A stretch of 35,364 nt of DNA from Bryobacterales bacterium (lineage in GTDB: Bacteria > Acidobacteriota > Terriglobia > Bryobacterales > Bryobacteraceae), in NCBI GenBank assembly GCA_016789745.1, contig JAEUQF010000143.1, positions 1 to 35,364 of the forward strand, written 5' to 3'. Below, one piece after another: positions 1 to 7,778 of this stretch. A program made the translations under genes and the position numbers. The stretch's first letter is position 1. Every line of letters begins with the position of its first letter. The notes under the pieces are model-generated. The model was not told the origin of the DNA and did not search any database. It saw only the letters and a program-made list of their open reading frames with translations.

Positions 1-2
1 AT

Positions 3-1361
3 GTAGTTTCCGACCACGCAGAACCGCTCTCAATCTTCACCTGGGATAAGAGCCGGCGGGCCTATTACCTGAATAGCGGTACCAACCCTTCCTTCACCAG
101 GGATGAACTGATCGCCGCCTTGCTGGAACTGCAGGCTGACGGCGACATCCGCTTCCTGTGGGGGCGCCCCAGAGACAATTGGTGGCGGATGGGACGGCCT
201 GTGCGAGCCGTAAATGCCGAAGAGATGGAGGCCGGCATCCTGAACGGCGTGCGGCTTTCCTATGAACTGACGCCGCAGGGCGGTGAGCGTTGGGCGCGGA
301 TCTGCGCAGTGGACTGGAGCCGATGGCTGGATGGATGGATCTGTCTTCCCGAATCGCCCAATGCTGATACGCTTACCACCGGCGACCCCGAATGGACAGC
401 ATTCTGGTTTGAAGTGACGGCGCGGTGGAAGGAAGTGATTCCGGAGTCCGTGCGGTGGGACGAGGTGCGTCCGTGGCGGCCTGTTTACTGGCATCAGGAG
501 CCGGTGGGGTACCGCGTCAGCTATCGCCTCGCCGGGAACGGAGAGGATCGCGCGAACATGCCCGCCGCACCCTGGCGCCGCACCCCTTCGGCTGCGGGGC
601 CGCTGGCTCCGCGATGTGTTCGGCAGTTGCCGGCTGCTGCACCGACGGGACGGAGCCACGCACGGAAGGGACCGCGCCGGGAGTTCGCTGCCGTGATGGA
701 GCAGGCGCGGCGGCAAGAGCATCTTCACGAACTGCGCTGCTGGCTGCGCTGGCGGGACGCTCCGCATCGTTATGCCGCCGCCCGGGAGTTGGGTCTGAGG
801 CGTGACGTGGGGTCCGTCGATACACTGCTGGAGGCAGTCTTTTCAGAACACGACCTTGCAGCGGCGGAAGCACTCGCGCAGATCGGCGACGAGCGTTGCC
901 TGGCACCGTTGACCACCCTGTTCACCTATCTGAGCGAACACTCGGGACATCTGGCGGACACCATCGGCCGCACCATCGCCAGTTTCGGTGAGGCCGGCGT
1001 AACTGCACTGCTGCCACTGCTGGACCGCAATGGTGGTGCAGGTCTGCAGGCGCTGCGTCACACGCGCTCGGAGCGGGCTATCGACGCCGTCCGTTCACGG
1101 TTGGGCAATAGCTGGCAAGCCATCAGCGTGTTGTCGTCTATGGGCGTGCTTTCGCGATGGCCTCGGCCGAAACGCCGCATCACGCCGGAGTGGCTGGCGG
1201 CGTTGGAGAAGCAAGCTGCATCACCAGACTGGATGTCGCGTTATGAGGTGGTGCGCTCGCTGCGGGATTGGCGCGTAGATCCGGCCGGAGCCGAGCCTCT
1301 GTTGGCACGTCTGCGGGAGGACCCGGATATTGTGGTGCGCGGCTCCGCCCGATTGATTTGA
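3..1361 (+). CDS. Winged-helix-like / HEAT-repeat protein, paralogue 1 (5' end outside window)
   Basis: The frame is open from the first complete codon (position 3) to TGA 1359-1361, so the start lies upstream of the window. I do not recognise the family. The product aligns along its length with the intact paralogue at 2590-4014. It has an N-terminal part with a helix-strand pattern like a winged helix (SFTRDELIAALLELQADGD, then LSYELTPQGGERWARIC), a Trp-rich block (WDEVRPWRPVYWHQEP), a Pro/Arg-rich linker, and a C-terminal helical half. The motifs AAAEALAQIGDERCLAPL and LREDPDIVVRGSAR in that half are typical of PBS-lyase/HEAT repeats. HEAT solenoids usually bind proteins, so a scaffold or adaptor role is inferred only. 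No signal peptide or membrane segment is visible, which suggests a cytoplasmic protein. An ORF finder would place the start at TTG 120, but homology clearly continues upstream of it. Confidence 0.75.
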   Translation, partial: VVSDHAEPLSIFTWDKSRRAYYLNSGTNPSFTRDELIAALLELQADGDIRFLWGRPRDNWWRMGRPVRAVNAEEMEAGILNGVRLSYELTPQGGERWARICAVDWSRWLDGWICLPESPNADTLTTGDPEWTAFWFEVTARWKEVIPESVRWDEVRPWRPVYWHQEPVGYRVSYRLAGNGEDRANMPAAPWRRTPSAAGPLAPRCVRQLPAAAPTGRSHARKGPRREFAAVMEQARRQEHLHELRCWLRWRDAPHRYAAARELGLRRDVGSVDTLLEAVFSEHDLAAAEALAQIGDERCLAPLTTLFTYLSEHSGHLADTIGRTIASFGEAGVTALLPLLDRNGGAGLQALRHTRSERAIDAVRSRLGNSWQAISVLSSMGVLSRWPRPKRRITPEWLAALEKQAASPDWMSRYEVVRSLRDWRVDPAGAEPLLARLREDPDIVVRGSARLI

Positions 1362-1372
1362 ATCGGCGATCC

Positions 1373-2611
1373 ATGGAGACCGACGATCTTGATTTCTTCC
1401 TGCTGGACATAGCCGTACACTGCTGGCTGCACTCTACTGCTTCAGTTGGGAGCGGTCTCGATTATGTCTGGACTTCCATCGCGATGTGCCGCAATTTACG
1501 CGGCGTGAGCTGGCGGCGTCTCTGGAACTGCAGGCCGCCGGCGATATCCAGTTCCGGCACAAGCGACGGCGGTTGCGGTCGGCGACTGCGGATGAGTTGG
1601 AGACTGGAATCCTGGGCGCGCTTCCACTGTTGTACAGCGTTACGCAGCAGGGTGGCGAACGCTGGGCACGGTTGTGCCGCGTTGACTGGCGGCAATGGGT
1701 AGAGCGCGACGATGAAGAGATTACCTCCGGCGACCCCGAGGTCACCGCCTTCTGGTTTGAGGTGGCGCGGCGTTGGGCCGATGTCGTTGCTGAGTCCGTG
1801 AAATGGGAGGAGGTGCGTCCGTGGCGCCCGCTTCACTGGCATGAGGAGGCGGTAGCCGGGCGAAGACCGGCGGGGCCGGGGCCAGCCATGGCCATCGGAG
1901 CCTTTTCCCGAGCCGGCAAAACTAGCCATGCCACTGGCCGCCAGGCGCGCGCGGGAGTTGCCTGTGGCGATCCATCGAAGGCGGCGGGGTGGTTCTCGTA
2001 ACTGGCGCGTGGAGTTTGCGACCGCACTGGAGGAGGCGCGGGGCGGCGCCGACGCGAAGCAACTGCGGGAATGGCTGAGCTATTGGAATCAACTGCGGCG
2101 CTACGCCGCGGCGCAGGAGTTGGGTGACAGGCGCGATGCGGCATCCGTGCGTGCCCTTCTGGGCGCGGTGTTCTCCTTCGGCGACGTGGCAGCCGTAGAG
2201 GCGCTTGGGCAGATCGGCGATGCGCAATGCCTGGCTCCGCTGCTGACGCTATTCGAGTACAGTTGCGGCCGGCCGCAGCAGCTGGTCGATACACTCGGCC
2301 GAACTATCGCCGGATTCGGAGGGGCCGGCGTGACGGCGCTGCTGCCGTTTGCCAACACGCGTCGCGGGTCGTGGGCCCTGGACGCCGCGCGTGCGCCAAC
2401 AGAGCCGGTGCGGCGGGCTTCCGCGGCCGACGTCGAGCCGCTGGTGTATCGCGAAGATTGGCAGTCGCGATTGCTGGCCGTGGAGTTGCTGCGATGCTGT
2501 GTGGATCCTAAGGCTGCGGCTCCGCTGTTGGCTCGGTTGCGTGAGGATCCGGATGTTGTGGTGCGCTACTGTGCGCGGCAGGCTTACCTATGTCAGAACA
2601 AAAGACTGTAG
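1373..2611 (+). pseudogene. Broken HEAT-repeat paralogue 2 (two frameshifts, internal deletion)
   Basis: Homology to the flanking paralogues is continuous but spread over two frames. It opens with ATG 1373 (METDDLDFFLLDIAVH, compare DDLAFYLLEVAVE in the third copy). Near 1415-1430 it shifts to another frame, which runs through the FTRRELAASLELQAAGD and WEEVRPWRPLHWHEE blocks. Near 1852-1862 it returns to the first frame (PGEDR, PLAARRARELP, then HEAT repeats) and ends at TAG 2609-2611. The second shift coincides with loss of about eight codons, equivalent to GYRVSYRLA in copy 1. The HEAT half also lacks about 45 residues that both neighbours have around the LLSR segment. These lesions suggest a decaying gene, although the long open frames mean a sequencing error at one site cannot be excluded. 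The end overlaps the start of copy 3 by 22 bases. Confidence 0.75.
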
Positions 2612-4014
2612 ATATCGATGATCTCGCCTTCTATCTATTGGAAGTCGCGGTGGAGTTCCCTATTCCCCTGCGATATTTCAGCGCCAACCCCGGGCGGCTT
2701 GGGGGCTGGCTGAACCACAGCGTTCCCCGCCACAGCCGGTCCGAGTTGATCGCCTCGCTTCTAGAACTGCAGGCCGCAGGGTACATCCGATTTCTCTGGG
2801 ATGGTAAGTCTGCCGAAGCCGTCAACGCTGCCGAGGTGGAGGCCGGCATCGTGAATGGGGTTCCGTTGTCTTACGAGTTGACGCCGCACGGCGGTGACCG
2901 CTGGGCTGCGATCTGCGGTGTGAATTGGCGTTACTGGAAGGCATACGACGGCTATCCCGGCTTTGACACCACGAAACATGTGCTCACCACCGGCGATATG
3001 GAATACACCGAGTTCTGGTTGGAGGTCGACCGTCGCTTCCAAGTAGTGGTCCCAGGGTCGGTGCAGTGGGAAGAGGTGCGGCCATGGTTTCCGGTGGAAT
3101 GGCATGAAGAGCCTGCAGGGTGGCGGGTGACTTACGTTACCCAGGACAACGAAACACCCGAAACGTCCGTTGCGCGTTCGCGTTGGGCTCCGTACCGGCC
3201 TACCCCCCGGCCCACGTCGCCGTTAGCGCCGCGCGCGGTTCGGCCAGTGCCGGTTGTCGACCGTCCTCTGCAGCATCTCGGTGACGAAGAGTTGGACTGG
3301 TGGGGGGCAGGGGATCCGCGAAGGGAGTTCGCAAAGGAAATGGAGCGGGTGGCCCGGTCGGATGACCTCGCAACGCTCCGCTTGTGGTTGCGTTGCGACG
3401 GCGCGCGATATGCCGCCGCGCGGAGACTGGGCACGCTGCGCGACAAAGTCGCGGTGCCGGCGCTGTTGCGCGCTGTGTTCTCGGAAGGCGATATCGCGGC
3501 GGTGGAGGCGTTGGGCGAGATTGGCGACGAGCGGTGTCTCAGTCCGTTGACGACACTGTTCGAATACCTGGAAGAACGGAAGCACGGGCCATTGCTCGAT
3601 ACCATTGGCCGGACGATCGCAGGATTCGGCGAGGCCGGGGCGACGGCGTTGCTGCCGTTTGCGGATCGCGAGTCTGGCTGTCAGGCGCTGGTCTATTCGA
3701 AGTCCGAGCGCGTCGTCGCGGAGCTGCAGCGGCAGGCGGCGGACGGCGGTTGGCAAGCTTGGGAGGCGCTAGTGGAGATGGGTCTGCTGTCACGACGCAG
3801 GCGCAAACCGCCGTCGAAACTGACTCCGGAACGTGCGGCACAACTGACGGCGTGGGCGGCGCGGCCGGATTGGAAATCACGATTTGAGTTGGTGGTGCAT
3901 TTGTTGAATACCCCCTCGATGCTTCCGGAGGATGCCGCCGATCTGCTCGCGAAGTTGCGGGAAGATCCGGATCCCGTGGTGCGTGGTTGCGCCCGGTTCG
4001 GGCTGAGGTGTTAA
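2590..4014 (+). CDS. Winged-helix-like / HEAT-repeat protein, paralogue 3 (intact)
   Basis: This is the only complete member of the tandem family, at 474 aa from ATG 2590. Residues about 1-125 contain a winged-helix-like arrangement: SRSELIASLLELQAAGYIRF followed by LSYELTPHGGDRWAAICGV. Residues about 130-185 are a Trp-rich segment (FWLEVDRRFQ, WEEVRPWFPVEWHEEP). A Pro-rich linker follows near 195-225. The rest is HEAT-like, including AAVEALGEIGDERCLSPLTTL, a segment with TIGRTIAGFGEAGATALLPF, and LREDPDPVVRGCARFG at the end. There is no signal peptide, membrane helix or catalytic signature. The start lies inside the tail of the broken paralogue, so translation may depend on its own initiation signal or on coupling. 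I infer a protein-binding or regulatory role from the architecture only. Confidence 0.8.
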   Translation: MSEQKTVDIDDLAFYLLEVAVEFPIPLRYFSANPGRLGGWLNHSVPRHSRSELIASLLELQAAGYIRFLWDGKSAEAVNAAEVEAGIVNGVPLSYELTPHGGDRWAAICGVNWRYWKAYDGYPGFDTTKHVLTTGDMEYTEFWLEVDRRFQVVVPGSVQWEEVRPWFPVEWHEEPAGWRVTYVTQDNETPETSVARSRWAPYRPTPRPTSPLAPRAVRPVPVVDRPLQHLGDEELDWWGAGDPRREFAKEMERVARSDDLATLRLWLRCDGARYAAARRLGTLRDKVAVPALLRAVFSEGDIAAVEALGEIGDERCLSPLTTLFEYLEERKHGPLLDTIGRTIAGFGEAGATALLPFADRESGCQALVYSKSERVVAELQRQAADGGWQAWEALVEMGLLSRRRRKPPSKLTPERAAQLTAWAARPDWKSRFELVVHLLNTPSMLPEDAADLLAKLREDPDPVVRGCARFGLRC

Positions 4015-4021
4015 GCAGGAC

Positions 4022-4047
4022 AGGGGCTGACTCCACCGCCAGCCCCT
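4022..4047. terminator. Hairpin between convergent genes
   Basis: A perfect 8-bp inverted repeat, AGGGGCTG (4022-4029) and CAGCCCCT (4040-4047) with a 10-base loop, sits between the stop of the HEAT paralogue (4014) and the stop of the minus-strand receptor gene (4061). Neither strand has a clear U-tract after the stem, so intrinsic termination is uncertain. The position suits a bidirectional end signal. Confidence 0.45.
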
Positions 4048-4060
4048 CGCCGTCATCCGA

Positions 4061-7000
4061 TCAGAAGTAGAACTTCGCGGCCACCATGATGCGCCGTGGC
4101 GATCCCTGCTGCCCTGTGATCACCCCGAACGTACGCGACAGAATTGCGTTGCCGGGGTTGCCCGGATTCATCTTGTTGAACAGGTTCTGGGCTTCCATGC
4201 GCAACTGCAGGCTCTTGGAATCGGAGAACAGGCGGAAGCTCTTCAGCAGCGAGAGGTCCCACTGCGAGAAGCCCGGGCCGCGGAAGTTCGGCATCGTCGA
4301 CGGGGCGTCGCCGATCTCGAAATCGCGGACCACGCGGAAGGCATCCGGGTTGAAATAGGGCCGGAACCCGCCGGCGCCTTCGAGCGCGGTGTGGCCGCTG
4401 ACGTTGTTGTTATACGCCACGCCCGGCACCATCACCGGCTGCGAATCGCGCCCGTGGCCGATGTTGTACCAGTTGGAGCCCAGCCCGCCGACGGTGTTCG
4501 AGGGCGTGCGCACCGTCACCGGAACGCCGCCGCGGATCGTCGTGGTGCCGGCCATCGTCCAGCCGCCCACCGCGTGATCCACCACGTTTGCGGCGAAGTT
4601 GTCGGGGTTCCCCAGGAAGCGGCGGCCACGGCCGAACGGCAGGTCCACCGAATAGTTGAACAGCAGCTTATGCGTGATATCGGTGGTGGCGATGCCATAG
4701 GTGCTGGAGACCGGCAGCCCCGCCTGCGGATACGGCATGGAGAAGCTGCCATCATAAGAACCCACGTCGTTCAGCAGCTTCGAGAACGTGTAGTTGATGA
4801 GGAAGCCGTAGCCCTTGGAGAAGCGGTGCTCAGCCTGCACGTAGCCGGCGTGGTAGTTGCTCCGGCCGATGGGCTCACCGAGCGTCCAGATCTCGGTCCA
4901 GAGTGGGTTGTTCTGGAACAGGCGGCCGAACGGGATGGTGGCCGAGCCCATGCCGGTAAACTGCGGGATGAAGCCGGCGTAGGGGTTCTGCACCTGGTTG
5001 TTGAGCTTCAGACCCAGCGGGCCGATCTTGTGATAGGCGTCCTGGAGGATGTGTTCCCCGTTGCCCAGGTAGTAGGGCAGGGAGCGGCCGAGGTTGCCGG
5101 TGTAGTTGGCTTCCAGCAGCCAGGAGTTCCAACCGCTGCCGACTTCGCGCTGCACACCGAAGTGGAAGACATGCTCATAGCCGGGGGCGATGTTCGTCGC
5201 CGATGACACAAACCAGTTGCCCATCACGGAGCGATTCAGCGCATCGATGTCACGCGTCAGGCGCACCAGGCCGGCGCCGCCCGGCATGGGGTTGGAGAAG
5301 CTGAGTGGGAACGTCAGGCCGCCGTCGGGAGTGCCGCCCTGGATCAGCCGCGCCGCATCGCCATAGCCGATGTTCCACGGCGACCCGTTCAGGTGGAAGC
5401 TGCCGGTGAGCGTCATCCAGATCATCCCGTAGCCGCCGCGGATGACGGTCTTCGGTGCCACGGACCACGCCACACCCACGCGCGGGCCGAAGCGATCGAA
5501 CTGCTTCTGCTGCATGGTGCGGCCAGGGTACTCGGGCGTGTTCATGAGCGCGACGCGGCCGTAGATGCCGTTCTGCGTCCAGGCCGGTGTGGGCGCGCTG
5601 GAGCCAACGGCCTGCGCCTGGTTGAGGGCACTGTTCCAGTTCCAGCCGGAGGCCGCGTTGACGGGCCATTTGTAGTCGCGATCCCAGAACGTCTGGCGGT
5701 CGAAGCGCTCGGTGCGCGGCGATTCATAATCCCAGCGCAGGCCGGCGTTGATAGTGAGGTTCTTGGCGACTTTGAAATCGTCCTGGATGAACAGGCCGTG
5801 GTAGGGCTGCAGCGAGGCGGGTCCAGCAAGCTGCGTGCCGCTGCCGCCGCCGACCACGCCCAGCATCCAACTCGCCAGACCGGAGCCTTGGCCGTTGTTG
5901 GGTGCATCGAAGTACTGGCTGGTGGCGCTGCGAATGCTCGCTGTGGAGAAGGAGCCGCCGGAGTAGATATTCGAATAGTAGCGGCGGTGTTCGTAGCCGA
6001 ACTTGAGCGTATGCCGGCCCATCAGCTTCTGCACGGAGAACTGACCGGAGTAGATGGTGTCGCGATTGTCGGTGACGCTGCCGCCGCCGATGCCGGTGAT
6101 GGTGTCGGCCGTACCAAGCGCGGGCACGCGGTTCTTCGTGGTGCCGAGCAGGTTCACCACTTCAGGAGCAAGGTTCCAGGCAGCGGCATCCGCGTCGACT
6201 TGTGCCCCGCTGAAGGCAACCGAGCGCACCGCGCCCAGCCGCATGTTGAAGATGGTGTTGGGGCTGATCAGGTAGTTGTGATCGAACGCCATCGTGAAGG
6301 CGCGCGTATCGTTGGTGGTCACTGGCTGGAGGGCCGAGAGCCAGCGCACGCCCGCACTGAACTCGGAAAACTGCGTAATGGTGAAGTGGCTGTTGTGCTT
6401 CGACGACCAGTTCTCGTCCAGACGCCCGGTCCAGCGATTGTTATCAAGCGGGGTGCTGGCCGAACCGATGAAGTTCTGGTCGTGTGAAGAGTTCGGGCGA
6501 GGCGCGGTGTTGGCTTTCGGATAGAAGCCCATGTAGATCTTTGACAGCGGATCAATGCGGGAGGCCGGCAGGCGATTGCCGGGGAAGGGCGAGCGTACCA
6601 CTCGTCCGCTTTCGGCGCGGGAAGTGAGTGGGTCGGAGATCTGCACGGGGCGCCCGGTGTCGATCAACGACTGGGAGAAGTCGCCTTCGCGTTCCAGGTC
6701 GGAGGGAACACTGGCCAACTGCGCGTTGGAACCCGTGCGGCGGCGTGTGCCTTCATAGTTCAGGAAGAAAAAGGTGCGGTCTTTGCCATTGTAGAGTTTG
6801 GGAATCCGCACCGGACCGCCGATAGCGCCGCCAAAGACATTGTCGTGGAAGACACCCTTGGTGCGGCCGAAGCGATTGGAGTTCCAGTCATTCGAGTTCA
6901 GCTTATCGTTGCGGAAAAACTCGTAGGCGGAGCCGTGGAAGGCGTTGGTGCCGCTGCGGGTAACCAGGGTGACGGCACCGCCGGAAAGGCGTCCGTATTC

Positions 7001-7651
7001 GGCCGAAAGACCGTTGGTGATGACTTTGAACTCGCCCACGGCTTCCATGGATGGGACGGAAGGGGGCACGTCGTGGCGGAAGCCGGTGGTGACGGCCACG
7101 CCGTCGATGATGTACTCGGCCTTGGCGGTGCGTCCGCCGTTGATGCGGAAGTCGGTGGAGTAGCCCTGCTGGTCGGCGGTGCCGTTGACGTTGGGAGCCA
7201 ACTGCGCAAAGGCGAGGGCATTGCGGTTGTATTGCGGGAGTTCCTGGATGCGTTTGTTGTCGATGACCAGGCCGGTCTGCGCGTCATCGGTACGCAGGAG
7301 CGGGGTTTCGGCTACGACGCTGACAGACTGGCTTTGGGTGCCGACTTCCAGATTGACATTCAGGGTGACCAGGTCGTCAATCTGCAGAACGATATCCTTC
7401 TGCTGGACGGATTTGAAACCATCTTTGCTGATCTGCATGGTGTACTTGCCAGGCTGCAGCAGCGGGATGCGGTAGATGCCCTGGTCATTGGACACGGCAT
7501 CACGGACGACACCGGTTGCGGTGTTGGCGATGGAGATGTTGGCTCCTGGAACAATCAGGCCGGATGGATCGGAAATAACGCCGCGTATCTGCGCATTCTG
7601 CGCAAATAGGGAAAATGCAACAGCAAGGGTGCAAAATAGGAGGCGTAGCAT
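4061..7651 (-). CDS. Oar-like TonB-dependent receptor with carboxypeptidase-like regulatory domain (receptor A)
   Basis: This is a 1196-residue outer-membrane receptor. It has a signal peptide (MLRLLFCTLAVAFSLFAQ), then a carboxypeptidase-like regulatory fold at about 20-110 (IRGVISDPSGLIVPGANISI, GIYRIPLLQPGKYTMQISKDGF). A TonB plug domain follows at about 120-235 (RIQELPQYNRNALAFAQLAPNV, EFKVITNGLSAEYGRLSGG). The remainder is a long beta-barrel that ends in the aromatic motif AAKFYF expected for BAM insertion. Length and order match the Oar-like receptors abundant in Acidobacteriota. The cargo cannot be read from the sequence, and oligosaccharides or peptides are possible. It is the last of three receptors in the same direction, and the terminator at 7709-7758 separates it from the previous one. 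No Shine-Dalgarno is visible before ATG 7651, and a -10-like TATGAT lies only 8 bases upstream. Confidence 0.9.
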   Translation of the reverse strand: MLRLLFCTLAVAFSLFAQNAQIRGVISDPSGLIVPGANISIANTATGVVRDAVSNDQGIYRIPLLQPGKYTMQISKDGFKSVQQKDIVLQIDDLVTLNVNLEVGTQSQSVSVVAETPLLRTDDAQTGLVIDNKRIQELPQYNRNALAFAQLAPNVNGTADQQGYSTDFRINGGRTAKAEYIIDGVAVTTGFRHDVPPSVPSMEAVGEFKVITNGLSAEYGRLSGGAVTLVTRSGTNAFHGSAYEFFRNDKLNSNDWNSNRFGRTKGVFHDNVFGGAIGGPVRIPKLYNGKDRTFFFLNYEGTRRRTGSNAQLASVPSDLEREGDFSQSLIDTGRPVQISDPLTSRAESGRVVRSPFPGNRLPASRIDPLSKIYMGFYPKANTAPRPNSSHDQNFIGSASTPLDNNRWTGRLDENWSSKHNSHFTITQFSEFSAGVRWLSALQPVTTNDTRAFTMAFDHNYLISPNTIFNMRLGAVRSVAFSGAQVDADAAAWNLAPEVVNLLGTTKNRVPALGTADTITGIGGGSVTDNRDTIYSGQFSVQKLMGRHTLKFGYEHRRYYSNIYSGGSFSTASIRSATSQYFDAPNNGQGSGLASWMLGVVGGGSGTQLAGPASLQPYHGLFIQDDFKVAKNLTINAGLRWDYESPRTERFDRQTFWDRDYKWPVNAASGWNWNSALNQAQAVGSSAPTPAWTQNGIYGRVALMNTPEYPGRTMQQKQFDRFGPRVGVAWSVAPKTVIRGGYGMIWMTLTGSFHLNGSPWNIGYGDAARLIQGGTPDGGLTFPLSFSNPMPGGAGLVRLTRDIDALNRSVMGNWFVSSATNIAPGYEHVFHFGVQREVGSGWNSWLLEANYTGNLGRSLPYYLGNGEHILQDAYHKIGPLGLKLNNQVQNPYAGFIPQFTGMGSATIPFGRLFQNNPLWTEIWTLGEPIGRSNYHAGYVQAEHRFSKGYGFLINYTFSKLLNDVGSYDGSFSMPYPQAGLPVSSTYGIATTDITHKLLFNYSVDLPFGRGRRFLGNPDNFAANVVDHAVGGWTMAGTTTIRGGVPVTVRTPSNTVGGLGSNWYNIGHGRDSQPVMVPGVAYNNNVSGHTALEGAGGFRPYFNPDAFRVVRDFEIGDAPSTMPNFRGPGFSQWDLSLLKSFRLFSDSKSLQLRMEAQNLFNKMNPGNPGNAILSRTFGVITGQQGSPRRIMVAAKFYF

Positions 7652-7659
7652 CGCGGCGT

Positions 7660-7665
7660 ATCATA
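7660..7665 (-). promoter_or_regulatory. Candidate -10 element of receptor A, leaderless spacing
   Basis: On the minus strand TATGAT is followed by ACGCCGCG and then the ATG. With usual -10 to start-point distances, transcription would begin at or next to the A of the start codon. No convincing -35 is visible and no ribosome-binding site exists in between. Confidence 0.35.
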
Positions 7666-7708
7666 TAACATTCGCTGTAGGAACGCCACCGGCTGTGACG
7701 GCCCTCAC

Positions 7709-7758
7709 AAAAAAAGATGGGCCTCGCCGGCGGGTGTGGTGCACCGCCGGCGAGGCCC
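7709..7758 (-). terminator. Rho-independent terminator after receptor B
   Basis: A perfect 15-bp inverted repeat (7719-7733 with 7744-7758) encloses a 10-base loop. On the minus strand the stem is followed by CATCTTTTTTT, a proper U-tract. It lies 20 bases beyond the stop of the receptor gene at 7779, so it should end that transcript and make receptor A a separate transcription unit. Confidence 0.9.
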
Positions 7759-7778
7759 TTGCTGCGAAGCGTGTTCGG

